This document shows, piece by piece, positions 35,717 through 45,974 of a stretch of DNA of 64,000 nucleotides. The notes beneath the pieces are model-generated. The model saw only the letters and a program-made list of their open reading frames with translations. It was not told where the DNA came from and made no database searches. The DNA is from Raphanus sativus. Its lineage: Eukaryota > Streptophyta > Magnoliopsida > Brassicales > Brassicaceae. The translations under genes were made by a program, and so were the position numbers. The stretch spans positions 310,001 to 374,000 of the forward strand of contig NC_079517.1 of assembly GCF_000801105.2 (NCBI RefSeq), in the 5' to 3' direction. How positions within the stretch are numbered: position 1 is the first letter of the stretch; each line of letters starts with the position of its first letter.

Positions 35717-36373
35717 TTGTTAATAGGAAAAATTCCATAAAAATACTCAAACTAAATTTTGTTAAGCTTTTTAATACCCAAACTTTTTCACTACCGAGTT
35801 TAATACCCCAACTAATTATTTTGTTAATTTTAATACCCAAACTTTTAACAATGTACCCACTTTAATACCCAAACTTTATTTATTTAAATAAAAATACTAA
35901 TAAATTTCAAACAAAACTTAATAAAATCTCAAAAATCTAAGAAAAAATATTTAAAATTCTAATTTTATTTTAAGATTTAGAAAAGAAGGTAGATAAACCA
36001 TGTAAATTTTTTTTTAAAATAAATGAATTTGAATGATAAAAATAATTTTCGTTTTTTATTTCAGAAAAAACTAAATTTAATATTTTATACTATTTAGTTA
36101 TTTTATTTCTCAAACACCAAAAAAATTTAGAATTTTCTGAGTTTATTTTGTAAATTTTAGAGTTTTTTAAAACTTTTATTTGAAACTTATTAGTATTTTT
36201 ATTAAAATAAATAAAATTCAGGTATTAAAGTGGGCACAATTTTAAAAGTTTGGATATTAAAACGAGCAAAATAATTAGTTGGAGTATTAAATTGGGTAGT
36301 GAAAAAGTTTGGGTATTAAAAAGCTTAACAAAATTTAGTTCGGATATTTTTATGAAATTTTCCCTTGTTAATA
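35717..36373. mobile_element. MULE-type MITE with long terminal inverted repeats
   Basis: The element (35726-36364, 639 bp) is flanked by perfect 9-bp direct repeats TTGTTAATA at 35717-35725 and 36365-36373. Nine bp is the duplication length of Mutator-like transposases. The terminal inverted repeats are long, about 190 bp each (35726-35915 and 36175-36364), starting GGAAAAATTCC and GGGAAAATTTC, and roughly 85-90% identical by eye. Inside each arm the motif TTTTAATACCCAAACTTTT recurs, possible subterminal binding sites. No transposase ORF; non-autonomous. Confidence 0.87.
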
Positions 36374-37815
36374 AGCCTCATTTTAGTTTTTTTTTTATTT
36401 TATTTCGAAATGATTGTCATTTCTACAATTTCAATCCAAATTTGTACATTAAATCCATTTTTACCTTTTTAAAAATAACTAACAAATTTTTATTTAAATC
36501 ATTCTCACTTAGTTAATCATGCATTAAATAAAGATATGTTAGTCTATTATTTAATTTTCTTAATCTCTATGAAAAATGTCAAAGTTAATATATTTTTCAA
36601 CTTTCATGAATGCAAATGTTAAGCTGTTCTGTTACAGGATTATAATATATCAGGCATTAGTTAACCAATAAGTAATTATTGATCTCTTTTTGCTGGCGCT
36701 TATAATTCAGGCAAAATAGAAACACCTTGCAATAATTGTTAAAAATATTGAACGGTATTTTTAAGAACTCAATTCTGGTTAGTGACTATATGTAGCCAGT
36801 ACAGCCTGAACCAGTTGAAGTTTGGTCAAAACAGGTTGGGTCATGCATAACTAACCGGACATAACACATTTCATATATATTGTAACTATTCATAGGTGTT
36901 GCGGCAGATTCTTGCTAAATTCCTTAACTATATGCCTCTGTACGTTGTTAACAAAACAAATTCGAATTTGATTTTGCGTGTTTGAATGTTGGTAAACTAA
37001 TATGTAAAGTTACCTCCAAATAGAATCACAATACTGTACGATAGTAATTTCGGATCTTGACAAAGCCCAATAAAGAAAAGCCCCTTATGGTAAAGCCCAG
37101 TTATCAAACTCTTTCGTCTGGCCATCAGCACTGCTCTCAGTCACATGAAGCCAATCGATTCCACATTGGTTCGAACGACCACCTTGACCTCCACCGGAGT
37201 ATCCGAGTCCATTATCGCCGCTGCCGCTTCCACCTCCGGGACTTTTGTTCCCTAAAGTGTATATACTCATGATCGAAGGACCTGGTTTCTGTGAGTTTAT
37301 TATGATTGTCTCTTTACTCTCATAACTTTGATTGAGTTTTCTGTTTTATCGTGGTTGTCCAATTTCTCCCAATCTCACCAACTAAGCATCTTTGGAGTTA
37401 ACAGATAGATTCATCATCTACGTTGGGTGATTTTTAGAGCCTTGATAAGATTGTTGACAAAACGCTTCTGAAGATTTTGTCACTTGGGTCGTAAGAATCC
37501 ATTTGGTGTAGAGTACACCTGTCTTTGCTGGGTTAGAAGAATGCATTAAGTTTCTCGCTAACTTCAATTTGACCGATGAAGAGTTCGATTTTGTTCATGA
37601 CTTGTTGTCTTGTTGTGTGAGTGTGGGAGTGTTTAAATTTTTCAAAAGTTCGATTCAACCCCCAACAAATTTTTATTTGATCTAATTAAACCCTCCTGTA
37701 TGGTGAATTGGATATATTTCAGTGAGTTCATGTAGTTGGAGAGACATTTTTAATTAGAAATCTTTTTTCCTTTATGAAGGAATCAGAAACTTGAGAGAAT
37801 TCTCGGAATCAATCA
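36374..37815. other. Intergenic region between the MITE and SETH2
   Basis: AT-rich to 37000, then a more complex stretch at 37040-37620. A minus-strand 61-codon Gly/Ser-rich frame lies at 37085-37270 (see findings). Leader of SETH2 at about 37700-37815. In Arabidopsis I recall a WD40 gene and L36 ribosomal protein genes near here; none is seen. Confidence 0.5.
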
Positions 37816-39754
37816 ATGGCGGAACCAAAGCTTAGGGTTTTAATGGTCTCCGATTTCTTCTTCCCGAACTTCGGCGGTGTGGAGAATCACATCTACTATC
37901 TCTCTCAATGCTTGTTAAACCTCGGTCACAAGGTCAGTTGTCTCACAGATCAAAAAAAATCAAAATCAAAATGCGAATTGAATCGAATCGGATCACTGAT
38001 TAGATACAACAATTTTGGTGGCAGGTTGTGGTGATGACGCATGCTTATGGGAACCGCACGGGAGTCCGATACATGACAGGTGGACTCAAAGTCTACTACG
38101 TCCCCTGGAGACCTTTCGCTATGCAGAACACTTTCCCCACCGTCTACGCTACCCTTCCCATCGTCAGAACCATCCTCAGACGCGAGAGGATCACCGTCGT
38201 TCACGGCCATCAAGCCTTCTCCACTCTCTGTCACGAAGCCTTGATGCACGCTCGGACTATGGGATACAGAGTCGTCTTCACTGATCACTCCTTGTACGGG
38301 TTTGCTGATGTTGGGAGCATACACATGAACAAGGTCTTGCAGTTCAGTTTAGCTGATATAGATCAGGCTATTTGTGTTTCGCACACTAGTAAGGAGAACA
38401 CGGTTCTGAGATCTGGATTGCCACCGGCTAAGGTTTTTATGATACCTAATGCTGTTGATACTGCTATGTTCAAGCCTGCTTCTGTTAGGCCCAGTGCTGC
38501 TGATGTGATTACTATAGTTGTTATAAGTAGATTGGTTTATCGGAAAGGTGCTGATTTGCTTGTTGAGGTCATTCCTGAAGTTTGCCGTTTATACCCAAAT
38601 GTGAGTGTTAGTTCAAGTAGCTATTCATTTTGGCTTCTTTTGGTATCTGCATTTACATATTTTTTATGGTTTGGTTTGTGAAAGGTTCGGTTTGTGGTTG
38701 GAGGGGATGGGCCAAAACATGTGAGACTAGAGGAAATGAGGGAGAAGCATTCTCTCCAAGATAGAGTCGAAATGCTTGGTGCTGTTCCTCATTCTCGTGT
38801 CCGCTCTGTTCTTGTCACCGGTCATATATTCCTTAATAGGTGTGGAGACATTGCAGGCTGATTCTTACTCTACTCTCATGAATTGAACGGACTTGTGAAT
38901 CGTTTCATCTTTTTTTGATCATGTGACAGTTCTTTAACAGAAGCCTTCTGCATAGCTATCTTGGAGGCGGCTAGTTGCGGCTTATTAACCGTCAGCACTC
39001 GTGTTGGAGGTGTCCCTGAGGCATGTAGTACCCTTCTTATAATACCTTTCTTTTGCCTTTTTCCCGCTTTGGGACTCAATTGTTTCTTTCTCTTTGGATT
39101 TTTTGTGTAGGTACTACCGGATGACATGGTTGTGCTTGCTGAGCCAGATCCGGATGACATGGTACGAGCAATCGAGAAGGCAATATCAATACTCCCAAGT
39201 ATTAACCCGGAGGAGATGCACATTCGAGTGAGTTGTTCTTCAAAATCTAACATATCACAACCCTACTTATTAAGTGATAAAAAGAGATTTTGTTTGCTTG
39301 TTGCTACCACCAGATGAAGAAGCTGTACAGTTGGCAAGATGTTGCCAAAAGAACCGAGATTGTGTACGACCGTGCTTTGAAGTGTTCCAACAGAAATCTT
39401 CTAGAACGTCTATCCCGGTACCCAATTATATCCTTCTTAGTTCTCTTACTCATCAACATTGATACCAATGGGGAAAAAAGGTAATATAAAGATTTGATGG
39501 TTGGTTAGGTTCCTGTCATGTGGAGCGTGGGCAGGGAAGGTATTCTGTATGGTTATGATCATTGATTACTTGCTTTGGCGGTTACTTCAGTTACTTCAGG
39601 TGCGTACTAGTATATCTATGCCTTGCCTTGCGTTAAAAAAAACAATTGAAATATCTTCAAAATTTGTAATGATAGTAATCTGTTGTTTTAATTGACCCTA
39701 ACTCAGCCTGATGATGATATTGAGGAGGCACCCGATATCAATTTTCGCCATTAG
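37816..39754 (+). CDS. SETH2: SETH2 / PIG-A, GPI-anchor GlcNAc transferase catalytic subunit
   Basis: Eight exons: 37816-37932, 38025-38600, 38685-38839, 38930-39020, 39111-39227, 39314-39417, 39509-39599 and 39707-39754. They sum to 1299 nt (432 aa). The N-terminus ([20 protein letters not shown]) is the GT4 nucleotide-sugar transferase start; [20 protein letters not shown] is the PIG-A signature; the EX7E motif lies in [17 protein letters not shown]. Near the C-terminus a hydrophobic segment (about residues 385-415) anchors it to the ER. It starts GPI anchor synthesis by adding GlcNAc to phosphatidylinositol on the cytosolic face. The intron after 39020 begins GC, not GT. The C-terminus stops at INFRH, about 15 residues short of the Arabidopsis protein as I recall it (At3g45100, on another chromosome). 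Confidence 0.92.
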
Positions 39755-40261
39755 AGACGTTAGTCAGAGGGTCTCAAGGAAGAATATAAAGTTAAAGAAA
39801 CCAGTGATAACCAGAGATTCAGCTCCCTCGATTATTAGAAGTTAGAACCTTATGTCCGTCCATTTCTTTAGAAGCTCTTCCTTGATGATTAATTCTATTT
39901 TTTTTTTTTCAAAAATTTGTTCTATTCGAGAGTATGAAATCATTTTTCCTTACATCAATTTATGTGATATGTATAATTGAAAAGTGATTTGGATATTATG
40001 TGTTTGTATAGTGAACACTTGTAGAACAGAAGAAAAAGAGTAACATTTTGCGAGTTAGACGTGCAAGTAGTAATTTTGCGAATGCGATGAATATCAAGTT
40101 GTCCTATCAATTTTTCTAAGTAAAATGAAGATTCCATCCATATAAGTGCGTCCTTCTCTACCAATATCTTAACGAACAATTTTTTTTATCTTAACGAACT
40201 TGCTTGCAATACAAAAACAAACAAATTTAATGTTCGTGTAGCCAATCACAAGATTTTTAGA
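39755..40261. other. SETH2 3' flank
   Basis: SETH2 3' UTR followed by AT-rich DNA. No further feature seen. Confidence 0.45.
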
Positions 40262-40473
40262 TCATGACCCCGGCTCTAGGGTAGTGCTGATGGAGCAAGA
40301 GCACTGGGTCCAACACTTTTTTTCAAAAAAATCAAGGGATTTTAAGGTCTTAATTTCAGAAAAAAAATGTTTAAAAAGGATCCAAATTTATAAAATTCTA
40401 GCTATAAAGATAAATTACTGAAACTTTTTTTCTTTTTGCACCGGGTCTTCAAAAGGTTTGAGCCGGGCCATGA
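40262..40473. mobile_element. Small inverted-repeat element, possible MITE
   Basis: Imperfect 15-bp inverted ends: TCATGACCCCGGCTC at 40262-40276 and TGAGCCGGGCCATGA at 40459-40473. The interior is AT-rich. No clear target-site duplication was found, so the class is uncertain. Confidence 0.4.
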
Positions 40474-41344
40474 GCACTTAAGAAAATTTTAGGGCCATGT
40501 GTTGTATACGATATATGAAAATATTGATTTTTCAATTAAAGCAAATTAAGCAGCATAGAGAAAATATATCTGGGTTTTTGTACAATTAATCACAACAATT
40601 TTGTAAAGCCAAAAAGACAATAATTTGATGACGTGTTGAAGCAGTGAGATTGGTTGTCAGTCACATGTAAGAAAAATCACAAGTACAGAAGTCTTTTGTA
40701 GCGTTTGTTCTTGGCTCAAATTCTCACGCGTGCATTATAGCGCGTGTAATTTCAAGATCGAATCTCTCGATCTTTGCGCATGGGGCCTGCTTTTGTCTCC
40801 TAGTGGTCCGTACGCGTCACGAGCCTCTTGCTCTCTCCCAAGGCGCGTCGGTCTTGTTCAAAATCTCATTGTTCCGACATTGATTCGGTCGTCGTTAGAT
40901 TTCACTTGCTTTTACTATGTTTCTTTCAAGGAGTATTATACTACTAGTTATACAAGTCCTATTCTTTTTTTTTTTTCTGAAAAACGTCATATTCTTTCTG
41001 ACGATGTTATTGAAATTCCATGATTTGTCATCAAGTTAGGAAAGAAAACGTATTATTGAGAACATATATCCAAACTATTTTAATCACGATTTTATGTTAA
41101 TCTAGAGGTACTACATGGAAACGCAATTTAAATTGACGCTTATCACTTGTTAAGATCGTGAGTGGACTAATCTGGTTTTGTCGTTTTCGATCACCGATAT
41201 GCATTATCGACGATCATGCATGCATTGCACCAACTTACTCTAGTGATGCGATACACTTGGCGGGTCGATCTCCACTAGACATATTATATAAATATACACT
41301 TGAAAATAGTTTATTATAATTAAGTCATATATATGAAAATTATA
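40474..41344. other. Intergenic DNA with a GC-richer island
   Basis: Mostly AT-rich, but 40715-40920 is clearly more GC-rich with many CG dinucleotides and a 97-codon plus-strand frame starting at 40730 whose product matches nothing I recognise. No splice pattern or RNA fold was identified. Confidence 0.35.
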
Positions 41345-41590
41345 TTCCCTCTATTTTTTAAAGATACATATTCTAGACTTTTCACATATATTAAGAAATC
41401 ACATTAAAAATGCATTGATTTTTGTGAATAACAATTTTCCATAATCTTTAACCAATAAAAATCCAATAAACACAACTAATTTTTTTGAAGTTAACAGATT
41501 TTCATTAAATAATACATTGAAAAAGTAAAAAATGTATCTTTTTAAAACAATTTTTTTCTTAAAACATGAATCTTTAAAAAACAGAGTGAG
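41345..41590. mobile_element. Stowaway-like (Tc1/Mariner) MITE
   Basis: A 246-bp element flanked by TA. Its left end TTCCCTCTATTTTTTAAAG and right end (reverse complement CTCACTCTGTTTTTTAAAG) form terminal inverted repeats of the CTCCCTC Stowaway type. The inverted match continues for about 30 bp (GATACATATT versus GATTCATGTT). No ORF. Confidence 0.75.
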
Positions 41591-42027
41591 TAAACAATTC
41601 CATATATATAAGCAAAAGAAAATTAGTATATATACTGTAAATAAAAAAAATATTAGGCTGCAGACAAAGCACTTTTTTTTGCTAAACCAGACGAAGCACT
41701 TCTCGGGAGTCATAAAGAATGTTCCTCTGCAGAGCATAACGAAATCATTGTCCCTTAATACTTCTAGTCTTTTACTGCTATATATATCATAATATAATCA
41801 CACCATAATTTATGGATTAATATAAGACAACTCCATTACACTCATTCTAAAATTAATCACTTTACAATATCATAGTGTATTTACACAAACACATTTCCCT
41901 ATAAGTTTTGCTGAGTAGATAACGTATTTAATCTATACTCTCAGTAAATGATATTTAGATCTTCACATGTTTTCAAACGAATATGTTATAAACAGCAACT
42001 AGAATTGATTCGTATAGAAAAAATATA

Positions 42028-42292
42028 CTCCCTCTGTTCCACTTTAAGTGAAGTTTTAAGATTTTTATTTTGGTTCATAATACGTGATGTTCTCACTATT
42101 TTAGGTAAGATTAAATGTCATTCAAATTTTGTGACCAATTACAAAATCATGTATTATTTTGTTATTAGTTAAAATTGTTTTATTTAATGTGATTTTTATA
42201 TAACCAAGATAAAGTGTATAAAATTTTGTATTTTCTTAATAATTGTGTAAAAACTTTAAACATCACTTAAAATGGTACGTGGAATAATAAAT
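42028..42292. mobile_element. Degenerate Stowaway-like MITE
   Basis: The left end CTCCCTCTGTTCCACTTTAA follows a TA and is a typical Stowaway terminus. The inverted partner (CTTTAAACATCACTTAAAAT, about 42254-42273) is present inside the right end, but the final GGAG of the right terminus is missing, so this copy is decayed. No ORF. Confidence 0.6.
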
Positions 42293-42810
42293 AAGTCTTG
42301 TGACAAGAAAAAACAGCAACTTAAACTCCATTTTTGTTTCAACACAAATTGATGTGTCATACTTCCTCATGCAACTTAAACTCCATTTATTTCCGTCTCA
42401 TTTCCAACGAAAAGTGCATTGTTAGTGAAAGTTGAGGCGATAAACATTTGATATACCGTAACGGGCAAGAGGAATATTGAACCTCATTCAACACTATATT
42501 AAATTAGTAAAAAAGTTATATTGGTAGAACATCATACAACTCGTATGTATGATCATATCCTCATGATTAAAATGAAAAATGAAAATTTGCAATAGAGTAA
42601 ACTCTAATTTTAAAACTTGAAAATACAACCAAGAGAATCAACAAAGACAAAAAAAACTAGTAGTTGTAATGTAACATACAAAACAAAACAAAAAAAAACA
42701 AAAACCTACAAGATCGATCTATGTAGTAACTCCCATCTAAGTACATAAGATCATACAACACCTATTAAGAAATTAACAAAGTGTAATAGATTTGACAGAG
42801 CGATGGCTGA
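42293..42810. other. Intergenic and DOF5.1 3' flank
   Basis: AT-rich DNA and the probable 3' UTR of DOF5.1 on the minus strand. Nothing else recognised. Confidence 0.45.
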
Positions 42811-44267
42811 TTATATATTGCTAGCAGAAGAGGAACTGAAATTATTAGAGGCATCACTCCAAGAACTAGTTGCTGCAGCTGCGGCTGCGGTTGATGTTGC
42901 AGCCTCGTGAATATTCCAAAGATGTTGTTCGTTTCCAAAAAGTTGTCTAGACATGCTGAGTTGAATGTTACTATCTTCCATTTTCACTGAAGCTAATTGC
43001 GACGGGGTAGCTGTAACCATAGCTGAAGAGGAAACGAGGTTATGGAAGATGTTTTTAGGTCGGTACTGACCCGAATTCTGCTGGTGCATACCCGTTTGAC
43101 TGTGATGATCAAACTGGTGAAACCCGGACGAGGAAGAAGTGTCTAAACCACCTAGCAAAGGAGGTTGCTGATTTGTTATCGGGAATCTCCACTGGTCAAA
43201 ACCGGTCAAAAGAGCCGACGCCTCTCCTCCTCCGCCTATATGATAAGAAGGAACCGAGACCGCACGGTATTGTAAGCTGGAGTTGTCAGTGAAGTCTAAG
43301 GGAGGCATGAGCTTGAGAGGTGGCAAATATGATGATCCAAGTCCAAGTACGTTGTTGCTATGATCATGTCCGGGGATTAGTCCGGCGTTGTAAGAAGATA
43401 ACAACGAGCTCAGAGAAGTTGTTGAAGAAGTTGTTGAAGACGTCGGTCCCATCTGATTATTAGCAACGGCACGGTGGTGGTATTGGTCGTTGCTTGTGGT
43501 GCTGTCTTGTGACTTACTATTACCGCTACTGCTGCTACCGCCGCCACCACCACAGCCGCTATTTTTGGTTCTTTTGTTTCTACGGCAACCACCACCAGCA
43601 GGAACGCTCCTTAGAGCACCGCCACATGTCCAGTAACGGCGGCAAGATTTGCAGAAGTGGCGAGGTTGAGTGAGACTGTAGTTGTTGAAGTAACAGAATT
43701 TGGTGTTGGTTGAGTCACACCGTGGACATTTTAAGGATGTTTCAGGTAGTTGTATGTTGGCTAGCCTTGCTCTTTCGGCCATCGAACCTGGCCGGATTAA
43801 TCCGTCGGGACCACCACCGCTCTCACCGCTACCGTTGTGGTGAAGCGGTGGAGGCGTTTGTTGCGATTGCGGTGGGAGGGGATGGTGAGGGAGAAATTGC
43901 TGGCTGATGTTGTTTCCCGTGAATCCAACGGTGGTTGTCATTGGTTGATGCTAAAGAGAGGAAGAAATGATTCAAAAACAACACACAAAGTTTTTAGCAT
44001 TTTAAATAATTAGTAAAGGAAAGAAATAATTAATTAATTTTATGAGTATATCCAAATTCAACCACTATTATACAAAGATTAAAGTGACAAAGGAACAAGA
44101 ATTTTATTATCCTCTTTTCTTGTTTGTTTATTTCTCGCTATATTTTTATTTTTATTTAATCTTTGAATGCACACGAAAATTATAGACCAAAAAATTCCCA
44201 ATCTAGAACTTACTTGTTGTTGCCAATTTGATGAATCAGGATAAGTGGGAAATGAAGAAAAAACCAT
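42811..44267 (-). CDS. DOF5.1: DOF5.1 Dof zinc-finger transcription factor, variant DNA-binding domain
   Basis: Two exons on the minus strand, 44214-44267 and 42811-43950, sum to 1194 nt (397 aa). The N-terminus [11 protein letters not shown] and the first exon ending in a Gln run fit Arabidopsis DOF5.1 (At5g02460). The Dof domain spans about residues 92-146 with the four zinc ligands in [18 protein letters not shown] and FCKSCRRYW. Two changes stand out: WTCGG where Dof proteins have WTRGG (residue 127, codon 43624-43626), and VPAGGG for VPVGGG. The rest is low complexity: His/Pro/Gln-rich N-terminal, Gly/Ser-rich after the finger, and Ala/Ser-rich at the end. In Arabidopsis, DOF5.1 controls leaf polarity through REV. 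The start uses the MVFSS codon, not an upstream in-frame ATG in the Lys-rich leader. Confidence 0.9.
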
Positions 44268-45974
44268 TTTTGATCTTTCTTCTTTGATGATCTCTTCTTC
44301 TTTTAGTTTTTGTTTTGTTTTGTTTTTGTTTTTGAGCAAATAAAGAGTTTAAATGTGGAACTTTTTGGTGAAGGCTTATACGAAGAAGTGGAGAAGTACA
44401 TCAATTAAAAAAAAATAACAGGAAGAGCTTAGAGAGAGAAAAGAAGAGGAGAGGAAAGCTTAGAGAAAGAGTGAGAGAGAGAAGACAGAAGGTAAAGGAG
44501 GAACATTTGTTCATATATAGACATGCCCACGTATATATGTGGAATATGTCTGAATATTGTATCAACTATGTGGATAAATAAAAAAAGATTTGTGTGAGTC
44601 CACAGTGTTATTGTGAGGCTTTTTTTGTTTTATACATTTTAATGTATATTTGCTTAGGGTTTTGAGAAGGTGGAGGAGCGGGAGTGTGTCTACTTGCTTA
44701 ACTCATAATTTTCTTTGTGATTCTCTCTTTCTGACAATACCGCTGCTTAATTATGTACTTTGTGTGCTATATAACAATACTAAATATTGAGTGATTGTGT
44801 CAATGTGTTATGAAAGTCAATAAACATTATAAGTTTATAACAGTTGGTTTTACTCTTTTACTTGGTGCATAAAAGGAATAATTTCAGAAACAACAAGAAA
44901 GATAACATCAACAACGACAATGTTGATTTATGTATGTATGTCATGAACTTCTAAACATCTTTCTGAGTCTACAAAATATTGAAATGATCAATAAAAGAGA
45001 ATTCAGGCTAATTTATAGTTTCTATTAAATTAACGTGAGAAGTTTTGTTATTGTTCTGTTGTATTGCCTTAGATCACATTATAACGCCTGGAGATATGTA
45101 TATATCCGGGAAAATTTCATAACTGTTGTGACACTGAAAATAGTAGTATATGCTAGCTGCTCTCTTTTTCAGGTAATTTTTTTTGATATTATCATAAATA
45201 TTCACTGAGTTTTTTATATTAATGACGTTGAAGAATGTAGAGTTAAAAATCTATGTACATTATTTTTCAAAAATGCCAACCAAGTTCTGATGAGTAAGTG
45301 TGTACAAATATACCCCAAAGAAAAGAAGAGAGAAAACTTGGAACATTTGTTTTGTTGAAAAATTTAGTAGATACACCCCAGCGTTGAATAATTAAGTAAC
45401 TAAACATGTATATTAGTTAAAGCAGTCCAACATTCTTACCTGGTGTCCCAACTAACTTCGCTTTTCTGTCCCTCAAACCGCCGCGATGTCTCTTTCTTTT
45501 ACTTTTCCAAAAATAATACTAATTGTTACTTTTTTTTTTTGCATGGGAATTGGAACTAAAAATTTCGTAGCATACATGTCAACACGCGCCCTTTGGGCAC
45601 GTAATATAAGCTAACCTCGGTAGCTAGCCAAACTTTAAACTAAGCTTCTTTGAGTATTAAAGTTCTCAAAATACAGCTGAAAAAAAAATTATACCCAACC
45701 GATTCAAATAGGTTCAATTTGTTAAAATCAATAAACCTCAGATAAATAGTTAACCGAATCGGTTTTACAAACATTTGTAAATTGGATGAACAAACATTTG
45801 TTGTTGGCATATGGGATCATAAGTTCACAGTCTCTCTCTCTCAAATAGCATTTAAACCAAATGTATAAATTTTTTTCTGCAAGTATACCAAATTAGATGG
45901 CTTGTTCTTTCTTTCTCGAGAATTGGGAACAGAATGACGGTTCTTTTTTTTCCCGGTGGGGTGGTCAGCGAGTA
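44268..45974. other. Intergenic region upstream of DOF5.1
   Basis: DOF5.1 leader and promoter (minus strand; AG-rich leader near 44400-44500), then AT-rich DNA. A GC-rich imperfect hairpin near 45583-45602 followed by CTAA was considered as a Helitron end and not accepted. The right end is the DPA 3' UTR. Confidence 0.5.

Noticed and set aside
45575..45615. Second Helitron 3' end
   Set aside because: The GC hairpin (ACGCGCCC/GGGCACGT) has a mismatch, the spacer to CTAA is longer than usual and no T follows.
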